Source of the DNA: Synechococcus sp. HK05
Lineage (GTDB): Bacteria > Cyanobacteriota > Cyanobacteriia > PCC-6307 > Cyanobiaceae
NCBI RefSeq assembly: GCF_019104765.1
Contig: NZ_JAHRXJ010000012.1
Location: 1 to 64,000, forward strand
Direction: 5' to 3'
Length of the DNA: 64,000 nucleotides
Shown: positions 6,672 through 14,695 of the stretch, piece by piece
How the letters are laid out: every line of letters starts with the position of its first letter
Position numbering within the stretch: position 1 is the stretch's first letter
Translations under genes and position numbers: made by a program
The notes under the pieces: generated by a model
What the model saw: the letters and a program-made list of their open reading frames with translations, nothing else
What the model was told of the DNA's origin: nothing
Database searches by the model: none

Positions 6672-8321
6672 TCAGATCGGCTCGAGAGCATCGAGCAGTG
6701 CCTGCAGTTCCGTCTGCGGATCACGCTGCAACACCGCGATGACATCAGGGCTGGTGGCTGCGGCCTGAGCGATGGCTGCGCCAATGGCACCAGGCAACTG
6801 ATCCGCCAGTTGCAATCCCATCGCTGTGATCTCCCCGTCAACGGTGACCAAGGCCAGATTGCTCAGCCACTCCATGGCACCTCGGCAGACGGGGTCCTTG
6901 AACGCGATGCACCGCAGCAGTTCGCGGCACTCCGCTGCATACAGAAAGAGCCGCAGGGCGCGGTGCTCGGCCCGCTGTCGAGCGGTGGATGCGGAGGGCT
7001 CGATGCGCGCAGCGTTGCTCGGGGCGTTGGCCCGGGTTGATGACGGCTTGTCGCCCTGCTCCTGCAGAGCCACGTTCAGCCGCTGCTCCGCCGAGCGGCG
7101 CAATACCCCGTCAGGCAGCTGCTCAATCAGGGCCTGACCGGCCTGCTCCACCGCTTGGAGAGTCTCCAGTGATGGGGAAGCACTGCCTGAGGCCAGCGGA
7201 GCCAGAAGCCGGTCCAGTCGCCACTCCAACCAATGCTGGGCTGAGACGATCAGGCCCTCAACAGCAGTGGGACCCTGGCTGCGAATCAACCCGTCGGCGT
7301 CATGGCCCTCGGGCAACTGCACCACCGAGGCGCTCAACCCACCGTTCACCAGCTGCGGCTGCAACTGTTCAATCAGGCGTTGTGTAGCGGCCTGCCCCGC
7401 GCCATCGCCATCGAGAGCCATCAGCAGGTGCTTCATCCCCTGGCGCCTAAGCAGCTGCAGCTGTAACTCCGAAACGCTCGTGCCCAGGCAGGCCACCGCA
7501 TGGGTGAACCCCGCCTGGTGGAGCTGGATCACATCCAGCGGACCTTCCGCCAACAGAGCGGTGCCCTCCTTACGGATGGTCTCGGCTGCCTGGTCCAAGC
7601 CGAACACCAGCCCGTTGCGCTGAAACAGCAGGTCTCCTGTGCTGTTGCGGTACTTGGGTTCCTGGCTGCCGGTGGCGCGACCGCAGAAGCCCACGGTCTG
7701 GCCTGAGGCGTCGTTGAGCGGAATCGTCAGACGGCCGCCCGCGTACCCCAGCTGCCAGGTGCGAGCGGTCTCGGTGCAGATGCCACGGGAGCGGAGGTAG
7801 TCAGCGCCAGCGCCACCCTGCTCCAGCTGTTGCAAAAGGGCCTGGTGGAACTGCTGGCGCTGCTCCGCGCGCTGAGCCATCAACTGACGGCGCTCGCGCC
7901 ATTCCTGCTCAAAACGCGCCTGCGCCTCGGGGTCGCCTTCCACCACCGTCACCCCGTTGCGCCGGGCCAGCTCCAGCACGGCCTCCTGAAACGACAGGCC
8001 CTGCCTGTCCTGCAGCCAGCCGATGGCATCGGTGCCCTTGTCGCAGACAAAGCAATGCACCCGGTTACGCGTCGGGCTCACAGTCAGTGAGGGGCGGCGA
8101 TCGTCGTGCCAGGGGCAGCGCGTCACAAAATCCCGACCACTCTTCTTGAGTTCGGCGGGCCCAAAGAGATCCGTGATCTGGGCCCGTTCACGCACGCTCT
8201 CCAACACCGCCGGCGTGAGCAGCCCAGCCGGGCGCCCCGAAGGGTGCCCACTGGGTGCACGCCGGCCAACTCCTGCAACCACCCGATGAGGGGCGGCTTT
8301 GCCGCTGCTGTTCATAGGCAC
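6672..8321 (-). CDS. Element-encoded DnaG-type DNA primase
   Basis: A 549-residue protein with a CHC2-type zinc finger (CPWHDDRRPSLTV then HCFVCDKG, about residues 69-96) and a TOPRIM domain (ALLAEGPLDVIQLHQAG and LLMALDGDGAG, about residues 250-310). It would lay down RNA primers for element replication. It is clearly different from a chromosomal DnaG, having a short basic N-terminus and a C-terminal part without a recognised helicase-interaction domain. The start overlaps the helicase stop by ten bases, so the two are translationally linked. A broken copy of its 3' end lies at 1031-1190. Confidence 0.92.
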   Translation of the reverse strand: MPMNSSGKAAPHRVVAGVGRRAPSGHPSGRPAGLLTPAVLESVRERAQITDLFGPAELKKSGRDFVTRCPWHDDRRPSLTVSPTRNRVHCFVCDKGTDAIGWLQDRQGLSFQEAVLELARRNGVTVVEGDPEAQARFEQEWRERRQLMAQRAEQRQQFHQALLQQLEQGGAGADYLRSRGICTETARTWQLGYAGGRLTIPLNDASGQTVGFCGRATGSQEPKYRNSTGDLLFQRNGLVFGLDQAAETIRKEGTALLAEGPLDVIQLHQAGFTHAVACLGTSVSELQLQLLRRQGMKHLLMALDGDGAGQAATQRLIEQLQPQLVNGGLSASVVQLPEGHDADGLIRSQGPTAVEGLIVSAQHWLEWRLDRLLAPLASGSASPSLETLQAVEQAGQALIEQLPDGVLRRSAEQRLNVALQEQGDKPSSTRANAPSNAARIEPSASTARQRAEHRALRLFLYAAECRELLRCIAFKDPVCRGAMEWLSNLALVTVDGEITAMGLQLADQLPGAIGAAIAQAAATSPDVIAVLQRDPQTELQALLDALEPI

Positions 8322-10015
8322 TCCACTCCGGGGTAGAGGTCGCTGCCGATGAACAGGTGCCTGGCTTCATCCGCTTCCAGATAGCAGTGGGCCCGGTCCA
8401 TGCGGATCGTGGTCTTGCTGCAGTCGTCTTCTCCGCTCATCTGGCCGTGGCGGAACTTGCCGTGGTGGATCTCGAGCACACCCGGCTTGGGCTTGCTGAA
8501 TTCATCCAGCTTGGGCCGATCGATCAGCCACACCGCCGAGGCGTAGCGCTCCAGTTCTGAGGTGCCGGCGAGGTGGGAGACATCGGGGCCGGTGGGGTTG
8601 CCGTAGGCGCCGCGGTTCAGCTGCGCCACCACAAAAATGTCGAGTTCACAGCGGCCAGCCAGGGCCTTGATGGCCGTTGCCCTGGCGGCCAGTTCCGCGG
8701 TGGTGTTGCTGCCGTAACCGGGCGTGGGGCCCATGGCGTGGAAGTGATCGAGCACTACTGCAGCCAGTTCGGGGTGAGCGCTCTTGCAGTCCTCCACCAG
8801 CGCTGCCAGTTCCTCCACCGTGGCGGCGAAGTGCGATTGGTAGAGCACCCGGCCCATGCGTTGGCCGTTGGGGGCAATGCTTTCTGCGAACTGAGCAGAG
8901 AGCTGATCGAGATACTCGAAATCGCGGCCCTCGATCACCTCACCGCGGCCCTCCAGTTCATTGGCTGAGTAGCGGGGTGTGAACACCCCGCTGGCGCGGC
9001 GGCAGTAATTGGCCAGTAGCCGTGCACCGATGGCGCGGCGGCTCAATTCACAAGAGAGCACCAACACCGAGGCGCCATTGATGGCCAGGCCCATCGCCGC
9101 CGCAATACCCACGGTGGTTTTGCCCACACCGGACTTAGCCGCCAACACCCAGGTGCTGTCGCCCGTTCCAGGGAGAACGCCGCCACGCATGTCGATGTCC
9201 AGAGAAGGAATCCCTGTGGAGATCGGCTTGGGGCGTTGCTCTGCCGGGAGGGAAGCCAGCGCCAGACACTCGCGCCGGGCATCGGCCTCGCTGCAGACCT
9301 GGAAGCTCTGGCGGTAACGCCCCGCGGTGATCGAGGTGGCGTCATTGAGGAGCTGGCGGCAGCTCTCCAGCTCGTCATCGATGAGGTTGTCGATCTGCTC
9401 ACGCGCCAGGAGCTTGCGCAGCCCTGGATAAAACAGCGCCCGTGCCTTGGCGCTCTGGAACAGCCGGCAAGCGATTTTGAAGTCCAGCTCGGGGTGAATC
9501 AGGCCGTCATCACCCCAGGCGATCACCTCCGAGAGGGCTTCTTCTATCTGCAGCAGCGAGCCGCGGAAACGGCCATCCAGGGCGCGTTGCCGCACGTCCT
9601 CCCGAATCGCGTAGGCATTGAGCACATCGATGTCACGCCGGCCGCGGAACAGCTCGTCGATCTCCAGTGCCAGGGCCCTGAGGCCCGGTTGGGTCCAGAT
9701 CGAGCCCGGCACCATCTCGTCAAACCGCAGCCCAATGGCGCGGCGGAACAGGCCCCAGCGCTCGTGTTGATCGTCGGTTCCCACCAGGACGGCAGCCAGG
9801 AGGTTTTTCTCGTGCTCGGCGAGTGAGTGAGTCGCCGGCACCTCCGGCACCTCGGCCGCCATCAACCCAGCGGCGGTCTCGATAAAAATCCCCTGATCAA
9901 TCATCCGCTGGATCAGCGCTGGATCGAAGCCGCCGGGGATGGTGGGCGTTTGATCCGGCTGATGGGAGTTGTTGTCAGCGGCGCCGGCAGAGGGTGTGGT
10001 GATGGAGTCAGTCAT
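8312..10015 (-). CDS. Element-encoded DnaB-type replicative helicase
   Basis: A 567-residue protein with a RecA/DnaB-fold ATPase in its C-terminal half: Walker A AAKSGVGKTTVGIAAAMGLA, then SVLVLSCELSRRAIGARLLA, a Walker B-like AAVVLDHFHA, and VAQLNRGA. The N-terminal half contains the DnaB-like EKNLLAAVLVG helix. It would unwind the element at its origin together with the primase that overlaps it downstream. The ATG at 10015 was chosen over 10036 because it gives a normal polar N-terminus (MTDSITTPSAG). The gene upstream is the Rep-like protein at 10078. Confidence 0.9.
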   Translation of the reverse strand: MTDSITTPSAGAADNNSHQPDQTPTIPGGFDPALIQRMIDQGIFIETAAGLMAAEVPEVPATHSLAEHEKNLLAAVLVGTDDQHERWGLFRRAIGLRFDEMVPGSIWTQPGLRALALEIDELFRGRRDIDVLNAYAIREDVRQRALDGRFRGSLLQIEEALSEVIAWGDDGLIHPELDFKIACRLFQSAKARALFYPGLRKLLAREQIDNLIDDELESCRQLLNDATSITAGRYRQSFQVCSEADARRECLALASLPAEQRPKPISTGIPSLDIDMRGGVLPGTGDSTWVLAAKSGVGKTTVGIAAAMGLAINGASVLVLSCELSRRAIGARLLANYCRRASGVFTPRYSANELEGRGEVIEGRDFEYLDQLSAQFAESIAPNGQRMGRVLYQSHFAATVEELAALVEDCKSAHPELAAVVLDHFHAMGPTPGYGSNTTAELAARATAIKALAGRCELDIFVVAQLNRGAYGNPTGPDVSHLAGTSELERYASAVWLIDRPKLDEFSKPKPGVLEIHHGKFRHGQMSGEDDCSKTTIRMDRAHCYLEADEARHLFIGSDLYPGVECL

Positions 10016-10077
10016 GGCCTGCTTTGCGAGGAACAAGGCGGGTGGGGTTGCTGTTGCGGAGCACTTGGCCTTTGGGG

Positions 10078-11133
10078 TCAGTGCTGTCTGGGGGGCTGGC
10101 TGAATTGCTCGGCGGCGCTGCCGGGAATGCCTTCTCCCTGGGCCTCAAGCAGCTCTGCCAACCGCTGCTTCTCGCAGCGATCGAGCTTGGCGGCCTCGAT
10201 CCCCCGGCCATGCCAGTGATCGCGGTTCCAAAAGAGCAGCCGGTTGGCTTTGTCCAGATCGCTCTCCTGCATGCCCGGTGCAACCCCTTGGCCCACTCCT
10301 GGAGTGTTCCCACCGTTGCCGCCGTTGAGCCGCCCGGTGTAAGCGCCCCAGGCAAAAATGTGCCAGTGCTCCACACCACGCCCCTCAGACGCGCGATCCA
10401 CCTGGAGCAAGGCACGGGCGCAATCCGCGCCGCTGCGCTCTTGCGGGTATTCGGTGCACCAGAACTCAGGCATCCCCCGCAGCGCCCGGATCAGCGCTTC
10501 CTCAAATGCCTGAGCGCCACCGGCGTGGCGGATCGCTTGCCGCAGGCGACTGGCCAACAGCGTGCCAGTGGGCTTGTAGGCGGGCCAGGTCTCGGGCTTG
10601 TGCTGGTTGTAGGTGGCGGCGAACTGGGCAATCAATGGGCTCTGCAGCGGCGCACGCTTGGGCTCAGCTGAGGGTTCCGACTGCGTCTTTGCGATCACTC
10701 GTGGCTGAACCACGGCGCAGGCTTGCGTCTCGGAAGTGCTCGGAATCTCTGCTGAGGTCACCAGCGACTGCAGAAGCTCCTGGGATGCGCAGTCCTGCTC
10801 ATCAGGCCCGGAGGCTTCGATCTCCGTGGCGGCTGACATCAGCGTCACCGTGGTGCCTTTGGCATCGCTGCAGAAGCGCAGCCAACCGAGGGTTTGCAGA
10901 TCATCCAGATCCGCTTTCAGCAACCGCGGTTGTACGAACCAGGCTGCTCCCAGATCTCTCAGAGTGACGCGCACATCACGGTTGCTGCGGCTGCGCCACT
11001 GCAGGTAGCCGTAGAGCTGAGCGACCCGCAACACCCGCCCTGGCCTGAGCGAACCCTGCCGCGCATTGCTCAGCCTTTGCAGGGCTGCATGGGTCTGACG
11101 GATCGCCTCATTGCGGATGCAGAAGAACTGCAC
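10078..11133 (-). CDS. Putative replication initiator (winged-helix protein)
   Basis: A 351-residue protein. The first 110 residues look like a winged-helix DNA-binding domain (RVAQLYGYLQWRS, VTLRDLGAAWFVQPRLLKADLDDL, LGWLRFCSDAKGTTVTL). A polar linker follows, then a second domain (SPLIAQFAATYNQHKPETWP, SRLRQAIRHAGG, MPEFWCTEY) reminiscent of helicase-loader or replication proteins of phages and plasmids. I infer an origin-binding or loading role from its place as first gene of the primase-helicase operon and from the iteron array directly upstream (11335-11467). No catalytic motif is visible. A GTAGCCTCCC motif lies 35 bases before the start. Confidence 0.65.
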   Translation of the reverse strand: MQFFCIRNEAIRQTHAALQRLSNARQGSLRPGRVLRVAQLYGYLQWRSRSNRDVRVTLRDLGAAWFVQPRLLKADLDDLQTLGWLRFCSDAKGTTVTLMSAATEIEASGPDEQDCASQELLQSLVTSAEIPSTSETQACAVVQPRVIAKTQSEPSAEPKRAPLQSPLIAQFAATYNQHKPETWPAYKPTGTLLASRLRQAIRHAGGAQAFEEALIRALRGMPEFWCTEYPQERSGADCARALLQVDRASEGRGVEHWHIFAWGAYTGRLNGGNGGNTPGVGQGVAPGMQESDLDKANRLLFWNRDHWHGRGIEAAKLDRCEKQRLAELLEAQGEGIPGSAAEQFSQPPRQH

Positions 11134-11161
11134 GGTGTGATCAGGAGGACCAGCCCCTGAC

Positions 11162-11187
11162 GAGCTGCGGGAGGCTACTGGCGGTGC
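11162..11187 (-). promoter_or_regulatory. GTAGCCTCCC motif upstream of rep-like gene
   Basis: On the minus strand the core GTAGCCTCCC occupies 11178-11169, preceded by CACCGCCA. The same core with the same left context occurs on the plus strand at 14206, 14739 and 18627, each time just upstream of an element gene. It could be a promoter element or an operator. Confidence 0.55.
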
Positions 11188-11269
11188 TCGTGAGGTCCTG
11201 TCAACTCAGACCAACGCCCTGCTCAAGGCCGCTCATCTGCCTGATTCCTCCTTCCCCCCAAAGCCGGCT

Positions 11270-11467
11270 GTTGGCTTGCTTGTTTGTCTTTGTTTTTTGG
11301 ATTGATTCTCTAAAACCTTTCAGAGATATAGATGTGCCGCACGGGGTGCATCACCCCTGAGGCACCGGGTGCAGCAGTGACTGAGGCACGGGATGCAGCA
11401 CAGACCTCAATCAACAAAACCTGGCCGTGAGGCATGGGATGTAGCAGCTGAGGCATTGGGTGCCTCA
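11270..11467. other. Putative replication origin with iterons and AT-rich patch
   Basis: Five direct repeats of about 19 bases, consensus TGAGGCAYBGGRTGYAGCA, begin at 11335, 11358, 11382, 11428 and 11449. Starts are 23, 24, 46 (twice 23) and 21 bases apart, about two helical turns. Directly left is an unusually T-rich stretch (about 11272-11330, including TTTGTTTTTTGG) that could be an unwinding element. The array sits between the divergent Rep-like gene and the sigma-factor gene. Repeat phasing plus the AT patch is the classic plasmid or phage iteron origin layout, though an operator array for Rep or sigma control is also possible. Confidence 0.7.
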
Positions 11468-11525
11468 CGCGCGCCACCGCCATAACCCACATCGCACAAG
11501 CGGCGCAAGGGTGAAACCACGGGGA

Positions 11526-12485
11526 ATGCTCCCGGCAGTTGCGCCCATTCCCATGCCTCCTCGTCATGCACCCGTTGCCTCCACCGTCCACACCTGGCTG
11601 AACACCAGCGCTGCCCATCGCCCCTTATGCGAGCGCACGGTGATGGAACTCTCCCGCCGGATTCAGCGCTGGCAACAACATCCCGATGGCCCGGCCCATG
11701 CACCCAAGCCCGTGCGCCGCAGTGCCCTACGGGCTCGTGAGCAGCTGGTGCGCCACAACCTCGGCCTGGTGGCCCACACCTGGAGCCGCCATCGCTGCAG
11801 CCTCCCCGCCCATGACGACACCACGGCCGATGCCCTGCAGGAAGCCGCACTGAATCTGGTGCGGGCAGCAGAGAAGTTCGATCCCACCAAGGGTTACCGC
11901 TTCTCCACCTACGCGACGTTCTGGGTGCGGCGCGGTCTTGCCGAGTTCGAGCAGCGGTTCAAGCGCGCCATTCGCTTCCCCGCAGAGAAGGCAGCGGTGG
12001 TGATCAAGGCGCTGCGGCTCAGCCAGGACCACCTGGCCAACACCGGAGATGAACCCACCCTGGAGTGGCTGGCCGCCCAACTCACGTTTGATGGCAAGCC
12101 GCTGCCTGCGGGGAAGTTGGCGGAGTTCATTCAGCAGTGGGATGCCACACGCACTGGTTCGCTGGAGGCCAGCGATGACGGCAGTGAGGAGAACGCCGGC
12201 AGCTCCCGTCTGGATCTGGCGTCACAGCGCCAGGCCGCCGAGCAGGAGCAGCTGGAGGCGGGCGATCCACATCACTCGGCCCTACCGCACTTAATGGCCT
12301 GCCTGGAGGAGCAGGAGCAGCAGATCATCCGAAACCGCTATCTCCGCCGTCCGCCCCTGAGCCCCTGCCAGCTGCGCAAAGCCATGGGCGGTATGGAGCC
12401 AGAGCGACTCAAGGAGTTGGAGGAGCAGGCCCTCACCAAACTCCGCACCGCCGCCGAGCAGCGCAAGAACGAGTTCGACGCCTAG
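11526..12485 (+). CDS. Element-encoded sigma-70 family factor
   Basis: About 319 residues. A region 2-like block reads DALQEAALNLVRAAEKFDPT, KGYRFSTYATFWVRRGLAEF, then a region 3-like part (AIRFPAEKAAVVIKALRL). At the C-terminus a region 4-like helix-turn-helix follows LEEQEQQIIRNRYL and ends ELEEQALTKLR. This is a complete alternative sigma factor, most like cyanobacterial group 2/3 proteins in region 2 but divergent. The start is uncertain: ATGs at 11460, 11526 and 11553 are in frame, and the first lies inside the last iteron. It could direct RNA polymerase to element promoters such as the GTAGCCTCCC sites. Confidence 0.82.
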   Translation: MLPAVAPIPMPPRHAPVASTVHTWLNTSAAHRPLCERTVMELSRRIQRWQQHPDGPAHAPKPVRRSALRAREQLVRHNLGLVAHTWSRHRCSLPAHDDTTADALQEAALNLVRAAEKFDPTKGYRFSTYATFWVRRGLAEFEQRFKRAIRFPAEKAAVVIKALRLSQDHLANTGDEPTLEWLAAQLTFDGKPLPAGKLAEFIQQWDATRTGSLEASDDGSEENAGSSRLDLASQRQAAEQEQLEAGDPHHSALPHLMACLEEQEQQIIRNRYLRRPPLSPCQLRKAMGGMEPERLKELEEQALTKLRTAAEQRKNEFDA

Positions 12486-12509
12486 TTCATCTCCAGGGGC
12501 CAGCCCCCA

Positions 12510-12547
12510 ACACAACGCCCAGGGGCAACTACCTATGGGCGTTGGTT
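12510..12547. promoter_or_regulatory. Inverted repeat between sigma and LuxR-type genes
   Basis: Perfect arms AACGCCCA (12514-12521) and TGGGCGTT (12536-12543), with partial pairing extending outward. It could be the operator of the downstream regulator or a weak terminator of the sigma gene, as the right side is T-rich. Confidence 0.35.
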
Positions 12548-12604
12548 GTTCTGTGGTGCAAGTCGCGGTTGTGTTGCTACACCAGGGTGATCGACCTGGG
12601 GGTG

Positions 12605-13399
12605 ATGCAACCCGAGGAGTTCCGCAGCCAGATCCACACGCTGCAGCAAGCGATTGAGACCCTGCTCGATGGCTGGACCCTGGTGGTCTGCTCCAACCAC
12701 CAGCGGTTGCTTGACACCGCGGCCTTGCTGTTGCCAGCCCTGCAGTTCACCGCCTCTTCCACAGCGGAGTGTCTGGCACTTCCGTTACCCAGCGAGGGCA
12801 AGTTGCTGGTGATCTGCGATGACGACGGCGCTGATTGTGGGGCCGTGGAGTTGATCAGCCAGATGCGCGAGCGCCATGGCGCCGGGCGCTGCTGCTTCCT
12901 TCTTTGCCTGGACGCAGGCATCGCCGCCTCACGCCTGGTGCACCTCTGGCGCCTACGGCCCGATGGCCTCAGTTGCCGGGAACGCTGCGGGAGCGGGCGG
13001 CTCTTGCAGTGCGTGGCCGTGCTCCTACGCAACGGCCGCTACGAAGACCCCGCCCTCTCCGATCGTCTGCGGCAGTTGTTTGCCGATGTCACCCCCGCCA
13101 GCGAAGGTATCGGGCTGACCCTCAAAGAAGAGCGCATCGTGCGGATGGTGGCGGGCGGCCGAAGCAGCCGCGAGATCGGCTCACAACTGGTGATGCGGGC
13201 TGATTCGGTGCGCAAGGTGTTCTGCGAGCTGTACAAAAAAACAGGCGCCACTGGCCGGGGCGCCTTGATGATCTGGGGTCTGGAGCACGGGGTGCTCAAG
13301 CAGCAAGATCTCGCCTGCCAGCTGCGCCCACCACGGCGGAAAGCGCAGGCCGCCGCGGCAGGTGGCAGCAAGCGCCGGAGCCGAGCAACACATCGCTGA
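12605..13399 (+). CDS. LuxR/FixJ-type HTH regulator with degenerate receiver-like domain
   Basis: About 264 residues from the ATG at 12605. The N-terminal 150 residues resemble a receiver fold (LVVCSNHQRLLDTAALLLPA, KLLVICDDDGADCGAVELIS, CCFLLCLDAGIAAS). The C-terminus is a LuxR-type helix-turn-helix: LTLKEERIVRMVAGGRSSRE, IGSQLVMRADSVRKVFCELY and KKTGATGRGALMIWGLEHG. A basic Ala/Arg tail follows. It follows the sigma factor and probably regulates element genes. Its last 104 bases overlap antisense with the gene at 13296-13751, which could allow mutual interference. Confidence 0.75.
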   Translation: MQPEEFRSQIHTLQQAIETLLDGWTLVVCSNHQRLLDTAALLLPALQFTASSTAECLALPLPSEGKLLVICDDDGADCGAVELISQMRERHGAGRCCFLLCLDAGIAASRLVHLWRLRPDGLSCRERCGSGRLLQCVAVLLRNGRYEDPALSDRLRQLFADVTPASEGIGLTLKEERIVRMVAGGRSSREIGSQLVMRADSVRKVFCELYKKTGATGRGALMIWGLEHGVLKQQDLACQLRPPRRKAQAAAAGGSKRRSRATHR

Positions 13400-13751
13400 G
13401 CCGATCAGCGGCCAGAAGTGCATCGAGCTCAATGATCTGCACCGCCTCGCGCTGACGGGGAAGCCAACCGGCGAGCAGGCCGCGATCACCAAGGGGCAGC
13501 GGCTGGGGCAGCTCGAGCCGTTGGCCGAGGAACGGCAACCAGCGCTCGAGGCCATCGCTCTCGCGCCAGGGCTCAAAGCTGGCCACCTCCACCAGCTGCT
13601 TGAGTGTGGTTTCGCCATAGCTGAGGGAGGTGAGATACATCACGTCCTTGCGTTGCTCGGCCTCAAGCGGCAGGGGCATCCAGAAGCCGCGATCAGCGGC
13701 GTTCTCGAGGGCATCGCGGTGGTGGTGGGTGAGCAGAACCTTGGTGGTCAT
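13296..13751 (-). CDS. Hypothetical protein of the element
   Basis: A 151-residue protein starting MTTKVLLTHHHRDALENAAD, RGFWMPLPLEAEQRKDVMYL and TSLSYGETTLKQLVEVASFE, then PWRESDGLERWLPFLGQRLE. The first half reads like a conserved soluble domain but I cannot name it. The C-terminal residues overlap the LuxR-type gene on the other strand, so codon choice there is constrained. It is the only minus-strand gene between 11.1 and 17.5 kb, and the palindrome array at 13805-13862 lies just upstream, making it a likely regulated gene, possibly accessory to mobilisation or defence. Confidence 0.65.
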   Translation of the reverse strand: MTTKVLLTHHHRDALENAADRGFWMPLPLEAEQRKDVMYLTSLSYGETTLKQLVEVASFEPWRESDGLERWLPFLGQRLELPQPLPLGDRGLLAGWLPRQREAVQIIELDALLAADRLSDVLLGSGACCHLPRRPALSAVVGAAGRRDLAA

Positions 13752-13804
13752 GGCAGCGAGGAATCACTGCACCGGTTCTGGCTTTGAGGCCCCGGTTGCC
13801 ACCG

Positions 13805-13862
13805 CCCACAGCTGTGGGCTCACCTGACCCACAGCTGTGGGGTCAGCGCGTCACAGATGTGG
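13805..13862. promoter_or_regulatory. Palindromic operator array CCCACAGCTGTGGG
   Basis: Two perfect 14-base palindromes, CCCACAGCTGTGGG, at 13805-13818 and 13828-13841, and a third degenerate copy (CACAGATGTGGG, 13852-13863). Centres are 22-23 bases apart, so dimers would bind the same DNA face. The array is 54 bases upstream of the start at 13751 (minus strand). A binding protein of the element, such as the LuxR-type regulator, is a candidate. Confidence 0.6.
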
Positions 13863-14015
13863 GATGAGTGTGGGCATTCAGTTGGCGACATCAAGTCGCG
13901 ATGGGGGATTTCACGGAACGGGGTGTGGCTCAAGCGGGCCATTCCCTCAGCCTTTCTTCCAGGGCGCAACCCCACAACACAGCCCCAACTCCACCGAAAG
14001 GGGCCCTGCTCCCCA

Positions 14016-14030
14016 TCGGAACCCTTGGGG
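14016..14030 (+). promoter_or_regulatory. TCGGAACCCTT motif, copy 1
   Basis: TCGGAACCCTTGGGG. Similar sequences lie at 14696 and 18211, each in a non-coding stretch upstream of plus-strand element genes. Role unknown. Confidence 0.35.
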
Positions 14031-14200
14031 AGTTGCACGCGCTGAATGTCGTTGATCTCTCGGGGAGCCGCCTTTGGCGGCGTGTTGGCTCTGGTGGTGC
14101 AGGCGTGTGGGCCGACACCGCTCGGGGCAGTGGTGCGAGGGGCGTTTGTTGTGCCGGCTTATGCCACCAGATCAATGGCGGTCACTGGGATCCAGGGAAC

Positions 14201-14224
14201 CGCCGGTAGCCTCCCGCACCTGCA
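14201..14224 (+). promoter_or_regulatory. GTAGCCTCCC motif upstream of sigma-like gene
   Basis: Core GTAGCCTCCC at 14206-14215, followed by GCACCTGCA. The copy at 14739-14748 matches it over more than 20 bases. Confidence 0.55.
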
Positions 14225-14233
14225 CAACCCTGC

Positions 14234-14674
14234 ATGCCAAAACGCTGTCTGCGCCGGCCGATGACCAGCGCCCAGCGGGCGTTTGCCTGTGAACACCTGG
14301 GCCTTGCCCATCAACAGGCGCACCGCTTTGCCCGCCGCTGGTCGATGGCCGTTGATGACCTGCTCGGCCCGGCCTACGAGGGCCTGTGCAAAGGCGCCGT
14401 TGGCTTTGATCCAGCGCTGGGCCATCGCCCCTCCAGCTATCTCGTCCCGAAGGTCAAAGGCGAGTTGCTGCACTATCTGCGCGATACAGGTTTTTCGCTG
14501 CGCATCAGCCACCGCCTGCGGGAGCTGTGGATCAAAGCCCGCCGATATGTGGCCCAAGGCCTCAGCGATCAACAGATTGCGGCAGCGCTGGATGTACCGC
14601 TGGAGCGCTGGCTGGATTGCCGCCGTGCCTGCGGACAACGGCCCGTGCCGCTGCATGAACTCCAGCGCGATTGA
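14234..14674 (+). CDS. Short sigma-70-like protein (regions 2-3 only)
   Basis: 146 residues from the ATG at 14234 (or 137 from 14261). The segments QQAHRFARRWSMAVDDLLGP, AYEGLCKGAVGFDPALGHRP, SSYLVPKVKGELLHYLRDTG and ISHRLRELW match region 2 and the start of region 3 of SigB/SigF-type sigma factors (GL..A...FD, F/PSSY, GE..HYLRD). A helix-turn-helix-like GLSDQQIAAALDVPLERWLD follows, but no full region 4. It may be a compact element-specific sigma factor, a co-factor, or an anti-host decoy. It is the second sigma-like gene in this element. Confidence 0.7.
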   Translation: MPKRCLRRPMTSAQRAFACEHLGLAHQQAHRFARRWSMAVDDLLGPAYEGLCKGAVGFDPALGHRPSSYLVPKVKGELLHYLRDTGFSLRISHRLRELWIKARRYVAQGLSDQQIAAALDVPLERWLDCRRACGQRPVPLHELQRD

Positions 14675-14695
14675 GCACAGACGTTGATGTCCACG

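Larger units (their letters stand above)
13752..14233. other. Regulatory intergenic region
   Basis: 480 bases between divergently oriented genes. It contains a palindrome array (13805-13862), a TCGGAACCCTT motif (14016) and a GTAGCCTCCC motif (14206). A frame at 14046-14264 (MSLISRGAAFGGVLALVVQA) could be a small exported peptide but overlaps the next gene and motif, so it is not called. Confidence 0.5.

Noticed and set aside
14046-14264. Possible exported peptide MSLISRGAAFGGVLALVVQA...
   Set aside because: It overlaps the next gene and the GTAGCCTCCC motif; only the hydrophobic start supports it.
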